DNA of 64,000 bases from Sphingomonadales bacterium (GCA_027491235.1 JAIXWO010000013.1:170960-234959), one strand, 5' to 3'. Positions 26,916-39,793 are shown, counted from the first letter of the stretch. Notes: generated by a model not told the origin, from the letters alone. A program made the numbers and translations.

Positions 26916-27599
26916 ATGTCGCGTATAGGGTCTATCATTCGTGCCGCCGCACCACTGGCGCTTCTCACTGCCACCGGTTGCGCCCAAAATTTTGATGCCA
27001 AAGTCAGCCGCTTTCAGCAGATGCCGGCCGCCCAAGGCCAGACATTTGCCATCAAGGCAGCCGACCCGAAGCTGGATGGCGGGCTGGAGTTCGCCAACTA
27101 TGCCCAACTCATTTCCGCCAGGCTGACACAGGTCGGCTATCGTCCGGTGGCAACGGGAGAGGCCCCTAACCTCCTCGTCAGCGTCAGCTATGATGTAGAC
27201 AAGGGTCGTGAAAAAGTACGCAGCAGTGCCGGCGCCGGATTCGGCCGATGCTTCGGCTATTATGATCCCTGGTGTGGCGGCTTCGGCTATTGGGGGCACC
27301 CCTATCGCGGCCGCTTTAATGGCTTTTATCCCGGCTTCTACGATCCGTTCCTCTTTGGCCCCGGCGGGTTTGACGGGGTGGAAAGCTACACTGTCTATAC
27401 AAGCGAGCTCGACATGAAGATCGAACGCGTAGGCGGTGAGCGGGTGTTTGAAGGCAAGGCACAGGCCCAGTCGCTCAACGACAACCTGACCTACCTGGTT
27501 CCCAACTTGATTGAAGCCATGTTCACCGGTTTTCCGGGCAGCTCTGGCGAGACCGTGAAGATCACCGTGCCACCCCCGCCGAAGAAGAGCGGGCGCTAA
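26916..27599 (+). CDS. DUF4136 lipoprotein
   Basis: A 227-residue lipoprotein: signal peptide, then a lipobox with Cys22 (TATGC). The DUF4136 body begins DAKVSRFQQMP, with YAQLISARLTQVGYRPV and LLVSVSYDVD. The middle is an unusual Gly/Tyr/Phe/Pro-rich segment (YYDPWCGGFGYWGHPYRG) with repeated aromatic pairs, and the C-terminal part returns to the domain (YTVYTSELDMKIER). It is probably anchored in the outer membrane; function unknown. It stands alone and ends at a strong terminator shared with metH. Confidence 0.88.
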   Translation: MSRIGSIIRAAAPLALLTATGCAQNFDAKVSRFQQMPAAQGQTFAIKAADPKLDGGLEFANYAQLISARLTQVGYRPVATGEAPNLLVSVSYDVDKGREKVRSSAGAGFGRCFGYYDPWCGGFGYWGHPYRGRFNGFYPGFYDPFLFGPGGFDGVESYTVYTSELDMKIERVGGERVFEGKAQAQSLNDNLTYLVPNLIEAMFTGFPGSSGETVKITVPPPPKKSGR

Positions 27600-27619
27600 G
27601 CAGCTGCGTTAAAGAAAGG

Positions 27620-27650
27620 GCCCGTCCGGTTCCGCCGGGCGGGCTTTTCT
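27620..27650. terminator. Bidirectional terminator between DUF4136 gene and metH
   Basis: Ten base pairs (27620-27629 with 27635-27644) enclose a five-base loop. The plus strand continues TTTTCTCTTT and the minus strand CCTTTCTTT. It sits between two converging genes and can serve both. Confidence 0.8.
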
Positions 27651-27657
27651 CTTTCCG

Positions 27658-30261
<2,604 letters not shown>

Positions 30262-30293
30262 GATGTCAGTTCCAAAATTCTAAAGGGCGCGGA

Positions 30294-31340
30294 TCAGGCA
30301 GCGATGGTCATCGGTTCAAGCCCGGCGAGCCGCGTCTTGACGTCAGGCACCGGAATGACGCGCGGGGCGAGGCCATCGATAGCCTTCGCCATGGCCGCAA
30401 TATGCGCAGGGCTGGAGCCACAGCATCCGCCGAGAATGTTCACCTGCCCCGCCGCTGCCCATTCGCCGACCAAGGCGGCCGTTTCAGCAGGAAGCTCGTC
30501 ATATTCGCCAAGTTCATTGGGCAGGCCCGCATTGGGGTAGACCATGATGAGCGTCTCAGCGATGCCCGACAGCAGCTTGACGTGCGGGCGAAGCTGTTCA
30601 GCACCAAAGGAACAGTTGAGGCCGATGGTCACCGGTCGCGCATGCTTGACCGCGTACCAGAACGCTTCGACCGTATGGCCGGAAAGGTTGCGGCCCGACA
30701 AATCGGTCAGCGTCATCGAGATCATGATCGGAATGTCGCGGCCAAGATCAGCTTGCGCTTCCAGCACCGACATGATCGCTGCCTTGGCGTTGAGCGTGTC
30801 GAACACCGTCTCAATCAGGATGAAGTCCACCCCGCCTTCAACGAGCGCATCGACCTGATCCCGATATACGTCCTTCAGATAATCAAAGTCGATTTCGCGA
30901 TAGCCCGGATCGTTGACATCGGGTGACAGCGACAGCGTCTTGTTCGTCGGGCCAATAGCACCGGCGACAAAGCGGGGACGGCCATCCTTGGCGGCATAGT
31001 CGTCCGCGACCTTCCGGTTGAGCTGCGCATTGGCAAGATTGAGATCGCGCACCAGATGCTCCGCGCCATAATCCGCCTGACTGATGCGTGTGGAGCTGAA
31101 CGTGTTGGTGGAGATGATGTCGGAACCGGCATCGAAATAGGCACGCGCGATGCTTTCCACGACGTCAGGCCGCGTCAGCGCCAGAATGTCGTTGTTGCCC
31201 TTCTGGTCATGCGTTAGGCCGAGATCGCCCGCATAGTCGGCTTCCGCCAGCTTGAAGTTCTGGATCTGCGTGCCCCAGGCGCCGTCGGTCAACAGGATGC
31301 GCTTCGACGCTTCGGCAATCAGACGTTCGCGGGCAGACAT
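30294..31340 (-). CDS. metH: Methionine synthase homocysteine-binding subunit
   Basis: A 348-residue protein equal to the N-terminal homocysteine-binding barrel of MetH. It opens with RILLTDGAWGTQIQNF and carries the three zinc cysteines in GLNCSFGAEQL and NILGGCCGSSP. With the separate 867-residue protein it should make methionine from homocysteine and methyl-tetrahydrofolate. The ATG at 31340 overlaps the last base of metF; longer upstream frames lie within metF. Split MetH is known in several alphaproteobacteria. Confidence 0.93.
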   Translation of the reverse strand: MSARERLIAEASKRILLTDGAWGTQIQNFKLAEADYAGDLGLTHDQKGNNDILALTRPDVVESIARAYFDAGSDIISTNTFSSTRISQADYGAEHLVRDLNLANAQLNRKVADDYAAKDGRPRFVAGAIGPTNKTLSLSPDVNDPGYREIDFDYLKDVYRDQVDALVEGGVDFILIETVFDTLNAKAAIMSVLEAQADLGRDIPIMISMTLTDLSGRNLSGHTVEAFWYAVKHARPVTIGLNCSFGAEQLRPHVKLLSGIAETLIMVYPNAGLPNELGEYDELPAETAALVGEWAAAGQVNILGGCCGSSPAHIAAMAKAIDGLAPRVIPVPDVKTRLAGLEPMTIAA

Positions 31341-32266
31341 TATCGGGCTCCTTGCGCGCGCAGGCCCAGCAGATGGCAAATCGCAAAACTGAGTTCGGCG
31401 CGGTTCAATGTGTAGAAATGGAAATTGCGGACGCCGCCTGCATAAAGCCTGCGGCACATTTCAGCAGAAATGGTCGCGGCAATCAGCTGGCGGGAGGCTG
31501 GATGATCATCCAGCCCTTCGAACAGGCGGTCCATCCAGTCGGGGATGGTCGCTCCGCAGGCTTGCGCGAACTTACGGGCCTGGCTGACGTTCGAGACTGG
31601 AAGGATACCGGGCACAATTTCTGCTGAAATCCCGGCGGCGGCGGCGGCATCACAAAAGCGGAAGAAGACTTCGGGCGAAAAGAAGAACTGCGTGATTGCA
31701 CGCGTCGCCCCGGCGTCAAGCTTACGCTTCAGATTGTCGATGTCTGCCGCTGGTGACAGCGCTTCAGGGTGCATCTCCGGATAGGCAGCAACCGAAATCT
31801 CAAACGGGGCGACATCCTTGAGCCCGGCGACGAGATCCGCTGCCGAAGCATAGCCATTTGGATGCGGTACAAACTTCTGGCCAATCTCGGGCGGATCGCC
31901 CCGCAGCGCCACGATATGGCGCACACCGGCTTCCCAATAATTGCGGGCGACTTCGGCAATCTCGTCCTTGGTCGCCGCAACGCAGGTCAGGTGTGCGGCG
32001 GCAGGGACATTTGAGTCCTTGGCAATGCGGGCGACGGTTCCATGCGTGCGTTCCCGTGTGGAGCCGCCGGCACCGTAGGTGACAGAGACAAACCTTGGGT
32101 TGAACGGCTCCAGCGTCTGGAATGTTTCCCACAACTGCTCTTCCATCCGCTCCGTCTTGGGCGGGAAGAATTCAAACGAGACCTGTGCATCACCGGCGAG
32201 GTCCGCAAACAACGGTGTGTCGAGCGCGCGGCGCGCTTCCTGCAAGCTGGCAAGCGACATAGTCAT
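31340..32266 (-). CDS. metF: Methylenetetrahydrofolate reductase
   Basis: A 308-residue flavoenzyme that makes 5-methyl-tetrahydrofolate for methionine synthase. Motifs are VSFEFFPPKTERMEEQLW, VSVTYGAGGSTRERT, HLTCVAATKDEI and ALRGDPPEIG. It starts with ATGACTATG overlapping the stop of the regulator gene; the second ATG (32260) is a possible start. Position between the regulator and metH genes fits one methionine/SAM-cycle operon. Confidence 0.95.
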   Translation of the reverse strand: MTMSLASLQEARRALDTPLFADLAGDAQVSFEFFPPKTERMEEQLWETFQTLEPFNPRFVSVTYGAGGSTRERTHGTVARIAKDSNVPAAAHLTCVAATKDEIAEVARNYWEAGVRHIVALRGDPPEIGQKFVPHPNGYASAADLVAGLKDVAPFEISVAAYPEMHPEALSPAADIDNLKRKLDAGATRAITQFFFSPEVFFRFCDAAAAAGISAEIVPGILPVSNVSQARKFAQACGATIPDWMDRLFEGLDDHPASRQLIAATISAEMCRRLYAGGVRNFHFYTLNRAELSFAICHLLGLRAQGAR

Positions 32267-33225
32267 GCCGAGACCACCCGCAGGCCGCTGCCCGCCGCCT
32301 TGCGACCGAGCCATAGTTTGACTGTCAGCTCGTTACCCGGAAGTTCCCGCACCGCCTCCATCTCCAAACCTGAGGCGGCATACCAGTGCGCGATCTGCTC
32401 ATCTGAAAAGCCGAGACGGGCATGGGCATCTTGCGTGCGCAGTTCTTCATGGCTGTGCGGTGCAAAGTCGACGATCAGAAGGCGACCACCTGGCTTTACC
32501 AGCCGCGCCACTTCCGCAAGGGCAGGCTCCGGCGCGGGCAGATAGTGGAGCACCTGATGGAGCACGACAGTATCGCCTGCCCCATCCTCCAGCGGCAGCG
32601 CCTGAATGTCTCCCTGGCGCAACTCCCAGCCCTGAGAGACTGCCGCCGTCAACTTGCCGCGCGCGACACGTAACATTTCCGGGCTTCGGTCAATCCCAAT
32701 CGCATGGTCGGCATTAGCGGACAGAAGTTCAATAATCCGGCCCGTACCCGTGCCGATGTCCACCAGCGTGCCAAGCGAATCCGACCCCAGCAAATCGCGC
32801 ATGGCGCCTTCCACTTCGCTTTCCGCCACATGAAGCGACCGGAGCGAATCCCAAAGATCGGCATGGCCGGCGAAATAACGCTCGGCCGCCGCAGCACGGT
32901 CTGCACGGACAGCGGCCAAACGGGCCGAATCCGCAACATGCCAATGATCTTCCCCAAGCGACTCCAGCCAGACATCAATCGCGTCAAACAATGGACTTGT
33001 GATGGCCTTCGGACCCGGGCCGATAAAAACCCAACTGCCTTCCTTGCGCCGCTCAGCAACGCCCGCATCGCATAAGATCTTGATATGGCGGGAAACACGC
33101 GGCTGGCTCTGCGCCAGAACCTGGGCGAGTTCCCCCACTGAAAGTTCCATTGTCCGCAGCAACTGAACGATACGGAGCCGAGTCGGGTCGGCAAGGGCGC
33201 GGAAGATATCGAGCATTTTTGTCAT
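32263..33225 (-). CDS. ArsR-type regulator fused to a SAM-dependent methyltransferase domain
   Basis: A 320-residue fusion. Residues 1 to about 95 are an ArsR-type winged helix (FRALADPTRLRIVQLLRTMELSVGELA, recognition helix SQPRVSRHIKIL). Residues about 135-290 are a class I methyltransferase with the SAM loop LVDIGTGTGRIIELL and DTVVLHQVLHYLP. It heads the metF-metH unit, and a palindrome lies over its start, so it probably represses its own operon, with SAM or S-adenosylhomocysteine as a plausible signal bound by the methyltransferase fold. ArsR-family regulators of the SAM cycle (SahR, SamR) are described in proteobacteria; whether this protein also methylates anything is unknown. Confidence 0.88.
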   Translation of the reverse strand: MTKMLDIFRALADPTRLRIVQLLRTMELSVGELAQVLAQSQPRVSRHIKILCDAGVAERRKEGSWVFIGPGPKAITSPLFDAIDVWLESLGEDHWHVADSARLAAVRADRAAAAERYFAGHADLWDSLRSLHVAESEVEGAMRDLLGSDSLGTLVDIGTGTGRIIELLSANADHAIGIDRSPEMLRVARGKLTAAVSQGWELRQGDIQALPLEDGAGDTVVLHQVLHYLPAPEPALAEVARLVKPGGRLLIVDFAPHSHEELRTQDAHARLGFSDEQIAHWYAASGLEMEAVRELPGNELTVKLWLGRKAAGSGLRVVSA

Positions 33226-33226
33226 G

Positions 33227-33254
33227 ATATAAAGACATAAAGATTTCTTTATAT
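33227..33254 (-). promoter_or_regulatory. Palindromic operator over the start of the ArsR-methyltransferase gene
   Basis: ATAAAGA (33237-33243) and TCTTTAT (33246-33252) form a perfect inverted repeat with a two-base spacer. A further ATATAAAGA copy (33227-33235) also pairs with TCTTTATAT (33246-33254). The site touches the start codon at 33225, a good place for autorepression by the encoded ArsR-type protein. It stands out as an AT-rich block in GC-rich DNA. Confidence 0.6.
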
Positions 33255-33430
33255 TACGTCAAGTGCTGTCAATTGCGGGATATTCTGAAAGCATGACAGC
33301 TCGCCTTCAGGTCAGCAAGAAAGCGATTGCCAAGCCGAAATGGAGCCATTACGCCGTGTTTGCCGGTCAGAATGGGTGGACCACCCTAATGCCGGAGACT
33401 GTTTTTCCGTCCTATTGGGAGGGGTTACCC

Positions 33431-33712
33431 ATGAAAAAGTCGATCGTTCTTTCGTTTGTTCTCGCGGCCTCGATGGGCCTTGCCGCTTGCGGTGAAAAGG
33501 CTGCTGACGAAGCTGCCAATGCAGAAGCCTTGGCTGACAACACTATGGAAGCTGTTTCCAACGAAGCTATGGGCGCTGCTGAGAGTGCAGCGAACGCAGC
33601 TGATGCAGCCGCCGGTGCTGCAACGAACGCTGCTGATGCCGCTTCGACCGCAGCTGACGCAGCGAAGGATGCTGCCGGCGCTGCTGCAGAAGCTGCTGCC
33701 AACAAGATGTAA
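33431..33712 (+). CDS. Alanine-rich lipoprotein, unknown function
   Basis: A 93-residue protein: signal peptide with lipobox (MGLAAC, Cys20), then a mature part almost wholly built from Ala-rich AADAA/AANAA units and ending ANKM. The repeat should form a long amphipathic helix like the alanine zipper of outer-membrane lipoproteins. The ATG at 33431 follows GGAGGGG; longer upstream frames read as noise. It ends before a strong terminator. It may be a structural envelope lipoprotein, but no family is recognised. Confidence 0.82.
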   Translation: MKKSIVLSFVLAASMGLAACGEKAADEAANAEALADNTMEAVSNEAMGAAESAANAADAAAGAATNAADAASTAADAAKDAAGAAAEAAANKM

Positions 33713-33743
33713 TCTTGCCTTCGGGCTTGAGCATGTCTCGAAA

Positions 33744-33777
33744 GGGCTGCATCCCCAAAAGGGTGCAGCCCTTTTTC
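33744..33777 (+). terminator. Rho-independent terminator after the Ala-rich lipoprotein gene
   Basis: GGGCTGCA pairs with TGCAGCCC around a C/A-rich loop and is followed by five T. It ends the 33431-33712 transcript. Confidence 0.85.
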
Positions 33778-33797
33778 GTATCTGGAGAATTGATCAG

Positions 33798-33992
33798 ATG
33801 ATGCCTGCCCGATCCCGCTTCGCCTGGCTTAGCCCCCTTCTTCTGCTTGCCAGTTGCGGCGGCGGCGAAGAACCTGCCCCCGGTGGCGTGACGCAAAGCG
33901 AAAAACAGGCGCTCGACGATGCGGCCGAGATGCTGGACAAAGCCAACAACGCGGCGGACCTGCCGCGCGATCCGGAACCGCCTGCGCCTTAA
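33798..33992 (+). CDS. Small lipoprotein, unknown function
   Basis: A 64-residue protein with a lipoprotein signal (LLLLASC, Cys20) and a short, Pro/Glu/Ala-rich mature part containing EKQALDDAAEMLDKANNAAD. GGAG lies ten bases upstream of the ATG at 33798; the next codon is also ATG. It sits between two terminators, so it is its own unit. It could be an envelope anchor or a lysis-type peptide, but nothing identifies it. Confidence 0.65.
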   Translation: MMPARSRFAWLSPLLLLASCGGGEEPAPGGVTQSEKQALDDAAEMLDKANNAADLPRDPEPPAP

Positions 33993-34011
33993 AAACCTTC
34001 CCCACAAAAAT

Positions 34012-34044
34012 GGGGCCGGAGATTGCTCTCCGACCCCGTTTTTT
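34012..34044. terminator. Terminator between small lipoprotein gene and groEL
   Basis: GGGGCCGGAGA (from 34012) pairs with TCTCCGACCCC (to 34038) around TTGC, followed by six T. It suits the plus-strand lipoprotein gene; it lies some 120 bases beyond the groEL stop, so use by groEL is less sure. Confidence 0.75.
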
Positions 34045-34163
34045 GTGCTTGGCGTTGGATTGGCGCGAAGTGAATTCGCGCCGCCGGACAACACGCTGTG
34101 CGGTTGCCGTCCGGGCCGGAGCGGTGACCGGGGCCAGCAAGGCTGCCCCCGGCGCTCTCGGCC

Positions 34164-35834
<1,671 letters not shown>

Positions 35835-35907
35835 TTAAAAATTCTGTTTGAATTGGAAGTGGAGGAAGTTGAGGCCCTCAAGCCCCGGAAATCCGTTCCC
35901 CTGATCC

Positions 35908-36195
35908 TCAGCCGAGGATGCCGAGGATGTCCGATTCCTTCATGATGAGCAGATCTTCGCCATCAACCTTGACCTCGGTGCCCGACCATTTGCCGAACAG
36001 AACGCGGTCACCAGCCTTGACGTCGAGCGGCGTGACCTTACCGTCTTCAGCCTTGGCGCCCGAACCCACGGAGACGATTTCGCCTTCCTGCGGCTTTTCC
36101 TTGGCGGTGTCTGGGATGATGATGCCGCCAGCCGTCTTTTCTTCAGCTTCAATGCGGCGAACGAGCACGCGATCGTGCAACGGACGAAATGCCAT
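35908..36195 (-). CDS. groES: Co-chaperonin GroES
   Basis: A 95-residue co-chaperonin. It starts [20 protein letters not shown], has the mobile loop [20 protein letters not shown] and ends [14 protein letters not shown]. It caps GroEL during folding. First gene of groES-groEL, with a CIRCE element just upstream. Confidence 0.98.
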   Translation of the reverse strand: MAFRPLHDRVLVRRIEAEEKTAGGIIIPDTAKEKPQEGEIVSVGSGAKAEDGKVTPLDVKAGDRVLFGKWSGTEVKVDGEDLLIMKESDILGILG

Positions 36196-36228
36196 GTGTA
36201 TGACCCTCTTTCGGAGTGTGAATGTGGA

Positions 36229-36255
36229 TTAGCACTCACATAACATGAGTGCTAA
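36229..36255 (-). promoter_or_regulatory. CIRCE element (HrcA operator)
   Basis: TTAGCACTC (36229-36237) and GAGTGCTAA (36247-36255), nine bases apart, match the CIRCE consensus exactly. It lies 34 bases upstream of groES. Known role: binding site of the heat-shock repressor HrcA. Confidence 0.97.
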
Positions 36256-36363
36256 CGAGACGGCATATGGGTAGCGGGGTGGCGAGCGTCAAGGATTCGG
36301 GGCGGAGATTTTTTCTGCTTCTTTGATTACTCACTGCTGCACGTTAAGTTCCTATGGAACCGA

Positions 36364-37758
36364 TCATTCTGCTCCCAAAGCCACAAGCCCCAACTTCTCC
36401 CGCCGCGACCAGCGCCAAAGCATCAGCACGCTGACCACAGCCAGCCCTGTCGCAAGGCCGATCCAGACGCCCAGCCCTTCCAGCCCCATCGGGAAAGCAA
36501 GCACCGCGCCCACACCGATGCCGATCACCCAATAGCCAAATAGGGCAAAGAGCATTGGCACACGCGTGTCGTGCAGTCCGCGCAGCATGGCGGCCCCCAT
36601 CACTTGTGCGCCGTCGACGATCTGGAAGATGGCGGCCACCGCAAGGAAGGTGACGGCCAGTTGGGTCACCCCCATGCCGTCCGGCGTGCCTGCATCCACG
36701 AATAAAGCGATCACCGGGCGCGGGAACAGCCACATCAGGATTGCCGTCACGCTCATGAAGCCCACGCCGAGCACGAAGCCCGCCCATCCGGCACGCCCCA
36801 TGTCTGCCGCATCCCGCCTGCCATAACCCATGCCGACCCGCACTGTGGTCGCCTGCGCAAGGCCCAGCGGCACCATGAAGGTGAGCGACGCAATCTGGAG
36901 CGCGACCGCATGGGCGGCCACCGACGCGGTGCTGATCAGCCCCATCAGGAAGACCGCCGCACTGAACACCGATGCTTCAAACCCCATCGTAAAGCCAATG
37001 GGAATGCCGAGGCGGAAGATCGTGCGGTAACGCGGCCAATCCGCCCGCCAGAAGCGCCCGAACAGATGGTAGCGGCGGAAATCGGGATGGAGCACGACGA
37101 TGCCCGCCATGATCGCGAACATGGCAAGGTTGACGATACTACTGCCAATCCCGGCGCCAACCAGACCCATTTGCGGAAATCCGAAACTCCCGAGGATCAG
37201 GCCATAGTTGAGCACGGCATTGGCGATGACACCGAACAATGTGACGTAGAGCGTCCAGATCGTCCTTTCCTTGGCGGACAGGAAGGAGCGCAGCACGGTC
37301 ATGCCAAGGAAAGGCGCTATGCTCCACATCAGCGCATGGACCATTTGCGCGGCACCCCGCGAGAGGTCGGGCTGTTGGCCAAGCCCCCGGAAGATGTCTT
37401 CGGCAAACCAGAGAAGCGTCCAGACCGGTACGCAGAAGCTAACGACCATCCAAAGCCCCTGGCGCACCGTGCGGCGGACATCCCGCACCGAATTGCGCTT
37501 GCGCCCGATCTCCGAGGCGATCATCGGCGCGGTCGCGATCATCAACCCCATGCCGAAGATCGAGATCGACATGACGAGGTTGGTCGCCAAGGCACCTGCC
37601 GCCAGCGTCTCCGGACCGAGCCTGCCGAGCAGCACAACATCCGTCGCGTGGATCAAAGCGCCCGACAAATTGGCGAGGATCAAGGGCCATGCAAGCGACA
37701 GCGTCGCGCGGAACTCGGTGCGCCATAGGCTTTTGCTGGATGTTGGTTCCTCGGACAT
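36364..37758 (-). CDS. MATE family efflux transporter
   Basis: A 464-residue membrane protein with about twelve segments, of the NorM-like MATE family, which exports drugs or metabolites in exchange for Na+ or H+. Typical parts are WPLILANLSGALIHATDVVLLGRLGPETLAAGAL at the start and GMGYGRRDAADMGRAG in the middle. It is of usual length, and stands alone, on the same strand as groES but beyond its promoter. The substrate is unknown. Confidence 0.93.
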   Translation of the reverse strand: MSEEPTSSKSLWRTEFRATLSLAWPLILANLSGALIHATDVVLLGRLGPETLAAGALATNLVMSISIFGMGLMIATAPMIASEIGRKRNSVRDVRRTVRQGLWMVVSFCVPVWTLLWFAEDIFRGLGQQPDLSRGAAQMVHALMWSIAPFLGMTVLRSFLSAKERTIWTLYVTLFGVIANAVLNYGLILGSFGFPQMGLVGAGIGSSIVNLAMFAIMAGIVVLHPDFRRYHLFGRFWRADWPRYRTIFRLGIPIGFTMGFEASVFSAAVFLMGLISTASVAAHAVALQIASLTFMVPLGLAQATTVRVGMGYGRRDAADMGRAGWAGFVLGVGFMSVTAILMWLFPRPVIALFVDAGTPDGMGVTQLAVTFLAVAAIFQIVDGAQVMGAAMLRGLHDTRVPMLFALFGYWVIGIGVGAVLAFPMGLEGLGVWIGLATGLAVVSVLMLWRWSRREKLGLVALGAE

Positions 37759-37790
37759 CAGGGGTGGCCTCTAGACGTCCAAAGGCCGAA

Positions 37791-37908
37791 CGTCATGCTG
37801 AACTTGGTTCAGCATCCATTGGCATCAAGGGGGACGAAGACGCGCACCGTCCTGCTCTCCCGTGGACGCCGCAGAGATAATGGATGCTGAACCACGTTCA
37901 GCATGACG
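37791..37908. repeat. Pair of inverted REP-like palindromes
   Basis: A 30-base unit at 37791-37820 recurs in inverted orientation at 37879-37908, about 58 bases apart. Each copy holds its own palindrome (TGCTGAAC, then GTTCAGCA), so the pair could form a cruciform or transcript hairpin. It lies between the HupE/UreJ gene stop and the MATE start. Such palindromic repeats are common between genes in sphingomonads. Confidence 0.75.
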
Positions 37909-37916
37909 GGAAAAGA

Positions 37917-38900
37917 CTAAACCAACGTCCGTTCAATGAACCAATAGCTCGCTGTAATCCCGATCAAATAGGTCACACCAAGCGTCACCGGGCGCAGGAC
38001 CGCCGGGCGCACGTGGCGGATGAGCGCCAGAACGGCCAGAGCCACCAGCACGACCGCCAATTGCCCTGCCTCCACGCCCAGATTGAACGTGAGCAGCGCC
38101 ATCGGGACTTCGCCCTGCGGCAGGCCAATCTCTTTCAAGGCCCCCGCAAAGCCAAAGCCGTGGAGCAGGCCAAACAGGAAGGCGACAACCCAGGGGATGC
38201 GCTGCGACAGGCGCGGTGTGCCGTCGCCGGATTTCACAATTTCCACCGCCAGGAACACGATCGACAGCGCGATAATGCTCTCCACCGGGCGCTGCGGCAG
38301 GCCCAGAAAGCCCAGCGTCGTGCCGACTAAGGTGATGGAGTGGGACACCGTAAAGGCCGTCACCGCATGCGCGACGATCCATCCACGTTGCAGCAGAAGC
38401 ACAAGCGCGAGCACGAAGAACAGATGATCAAAGCCGAACACGATGTGCTCAACCCCGATCACGAAATAGGTGCGAGCAACCTCCCACCGGTCCGCCTTCT
38501 TGGCGATGTTGAACACCATATTGTCGGGCGTCAGGCGGGCCGTTTGAACGGGCTGGCCCAGCGGCGCGACGCGGACGAGCACATCCGTGACGGTCGCATC
38601 AAGCCCCGCAACCGACACAGACCTGCCCGCAAGGCTCCCCGTGCAGGTGAGCGTGCGGATGACGAGCAATGCTGTCGATGTCATCTCCCGCGTGCCGGCA
38701 TCCGCCTTACAATTTTCAGGAGCGATGGGCGCGGCGCGACTGACGAGCCCGGTGCGCAGCGGCGCCTTCCATGTCATGCGCCAAGTCGCGGGCGTCAGCT
38801 GCGTCAGCTCCAGATAGCCGGGGCGCAGTTCATCCGCATGGGCAACCCCTGCCCCTGCCAGCAGCGCCAACATCGCAATTAGAAGCCGCAGCATCCTCAC
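37917..38900 (-). CDS. HupE/UreJ family membrane protein
   Basis: A 327-residue protein with a signal peptide (AGAGVAHA), an exported domain of about 120 residues, and a C-terminal membrane domain of the HupE/UreJ type. The latter has GVEHIVFGFDHLFFVLAL, TVSHSITL and LLHGFGFAGAL, with His/Asp residues suited to bind a metal. The family is linked to nickel or other metal handling, yet no hydrogenase or urease genes are in this window. Its start overlaps the stop of the upstream PPIase gene by four bases. Confidence 0.85.
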   Translation of the reverse strand: MRMLRLLIAMLALLAGAGVAHADELRPGYLELTQLTPATWRMTWKAPLRTGLVSRAAPIAPENCKADAGTREMTSTALLVIRTLTCTGSLAGRSVSVAGLDATVTDVLVRVAPLGQPVQTARLTPDNMVFNIAKKADRWEVARTYFVIGVEHIVFGFDHLFFVLALVLLLQRGWIVAHAVTAFTVSHSITLVGTTLGFLGLPQRPVESIIALSIVFLAVEIVKSGDGTPRLSQRIPWVVAFLFGLLHGFGFAGALKEIGLPQGEVPMALLTFNLGVEAGQLAVVLVALAVLALIRHVRPAVLRPVTLGVTYLIGITASYWFIERTLV

Positions 38901-39736
38901 GGCTTGGCGATCTTCACCGTATAGCCGTCAAGCAGCGTCTGATAGGCGCGTGCCTTCCGTTCGGTCAGGGTTTGGGAGCGCCAGTCATTTTCAACCTGCT
39001 GGCGTACGTCCGCAAGCTTGGGCTGCGCCTCCACGTCAGCAGCGCGGATGCGGACGAGGTGCAGGCCATAGCCCGATGAGACTGGCCCGAACCAATCCCC
39101 CGGCTGGCCCTTTGCAAGCGTTGCGGCAAAGTCATCACCGAACTGGCGGGCGATAGCCGCTTTGTCCGCTTTATCGAGGGATGCTGGCAAGGAGATCGCC
39201 TTGCCGACGGACGCCGGGCTCTCGCCGCGCTTCAGGCGGGCGAGCAGCTTTGGCGCGGCGGCGGCCGCGTCATCGTCTGCCGCGCTGCCGATCCAGACCT
39301 GATCAAAGCTGAAACGCGCCTTCCCGGCATAGCGGGCGGGTTGGTCGTCGAGCCATTTTTGCAGGGTGGCCTCATCGGGGACCGTGCTTTCCACTTGCGA
39401 GGCTGCCAGAAACTCCATCTTGGACCGCAGCCGCCGTCGGATAACCGCATCATCCTGATCGAGGCCAAGGCGCATCGCCTCCCGGTAATAGACTTCTTCC
39501 ATCACATAGTCGCGGATGAGGGCATCCAGCTCCGCCGGCCGGGGCGGGCGCTGCCAGGTCTGTTGAAACTGCCCCGCCAGCCAAGAGACGCGCGGCGCAT
39601 CAATGGTGATCGTCCGCTCAGCGGGATCAACAGACCCGCCCCGCCAGCTTGCGACCAGAAAGACCAGAAGCCCCGCCACCAGAAAGTGGACAAGGGGTTC
39701 ACTGCGAAGGCTTTTCAGCCGCTCCCCTATTTTCAT
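38897..39736 (-). CDS. PpiC-type peptidyl-prolyl isomerase, membrane-anchored
   Basis: A 279-residue protein with one N-terminal membrane anchor (PLVHFLVAGLLVFLVASW), a SurA/PrsA-like helical part and a parvulin-like domain (GDWFGPVSSGYGLHLVRIRAADVEAQPKLADVR). The long segment between is charged and helical. It should act as a periplasmic folding helper. Coupling by a four-base overlap to the HupE/UreJ gene suggests it serves that protein or its partner. Confidence 0.85.
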   Translation of the reverse strand: MKIGERLKSLRSEPLVHFLVAGLLVFLVASWRGGSVDPAERTITIDAPRVSWLAGQFQQTWQRPPRPAELDALIRDYVMEEVYYREAMRLGLDQDDAVIRRRLRSKMEFLAASQVESTVPDEATLQKWLDDQPARYAGKARFSFDQVWIGSAADDDAAAAAPKLLARLKRGESPASVGKAISLPASLDKADKAAIARQFGDDFAATLAKGQPGDWFGPVSSGYGLHLVRIRAADVEAQPKLADVRQQVENDWRSQTLTERKARAYQTLLDGYTVKIAKP

Positions 39737-39793
39737 TCCCCGCTTCTAGCGCACGGAAACCGGAAATCCACCGGCATTTGCATCGACAAAGAA

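Noticed and set aside
33226..33430. A possible SAM riboswitch upstream of the methionine operon
   Set aside because: The operon leader on the minus strand is very short, and the palindrome over the regulator start explains control without an RNA fold.
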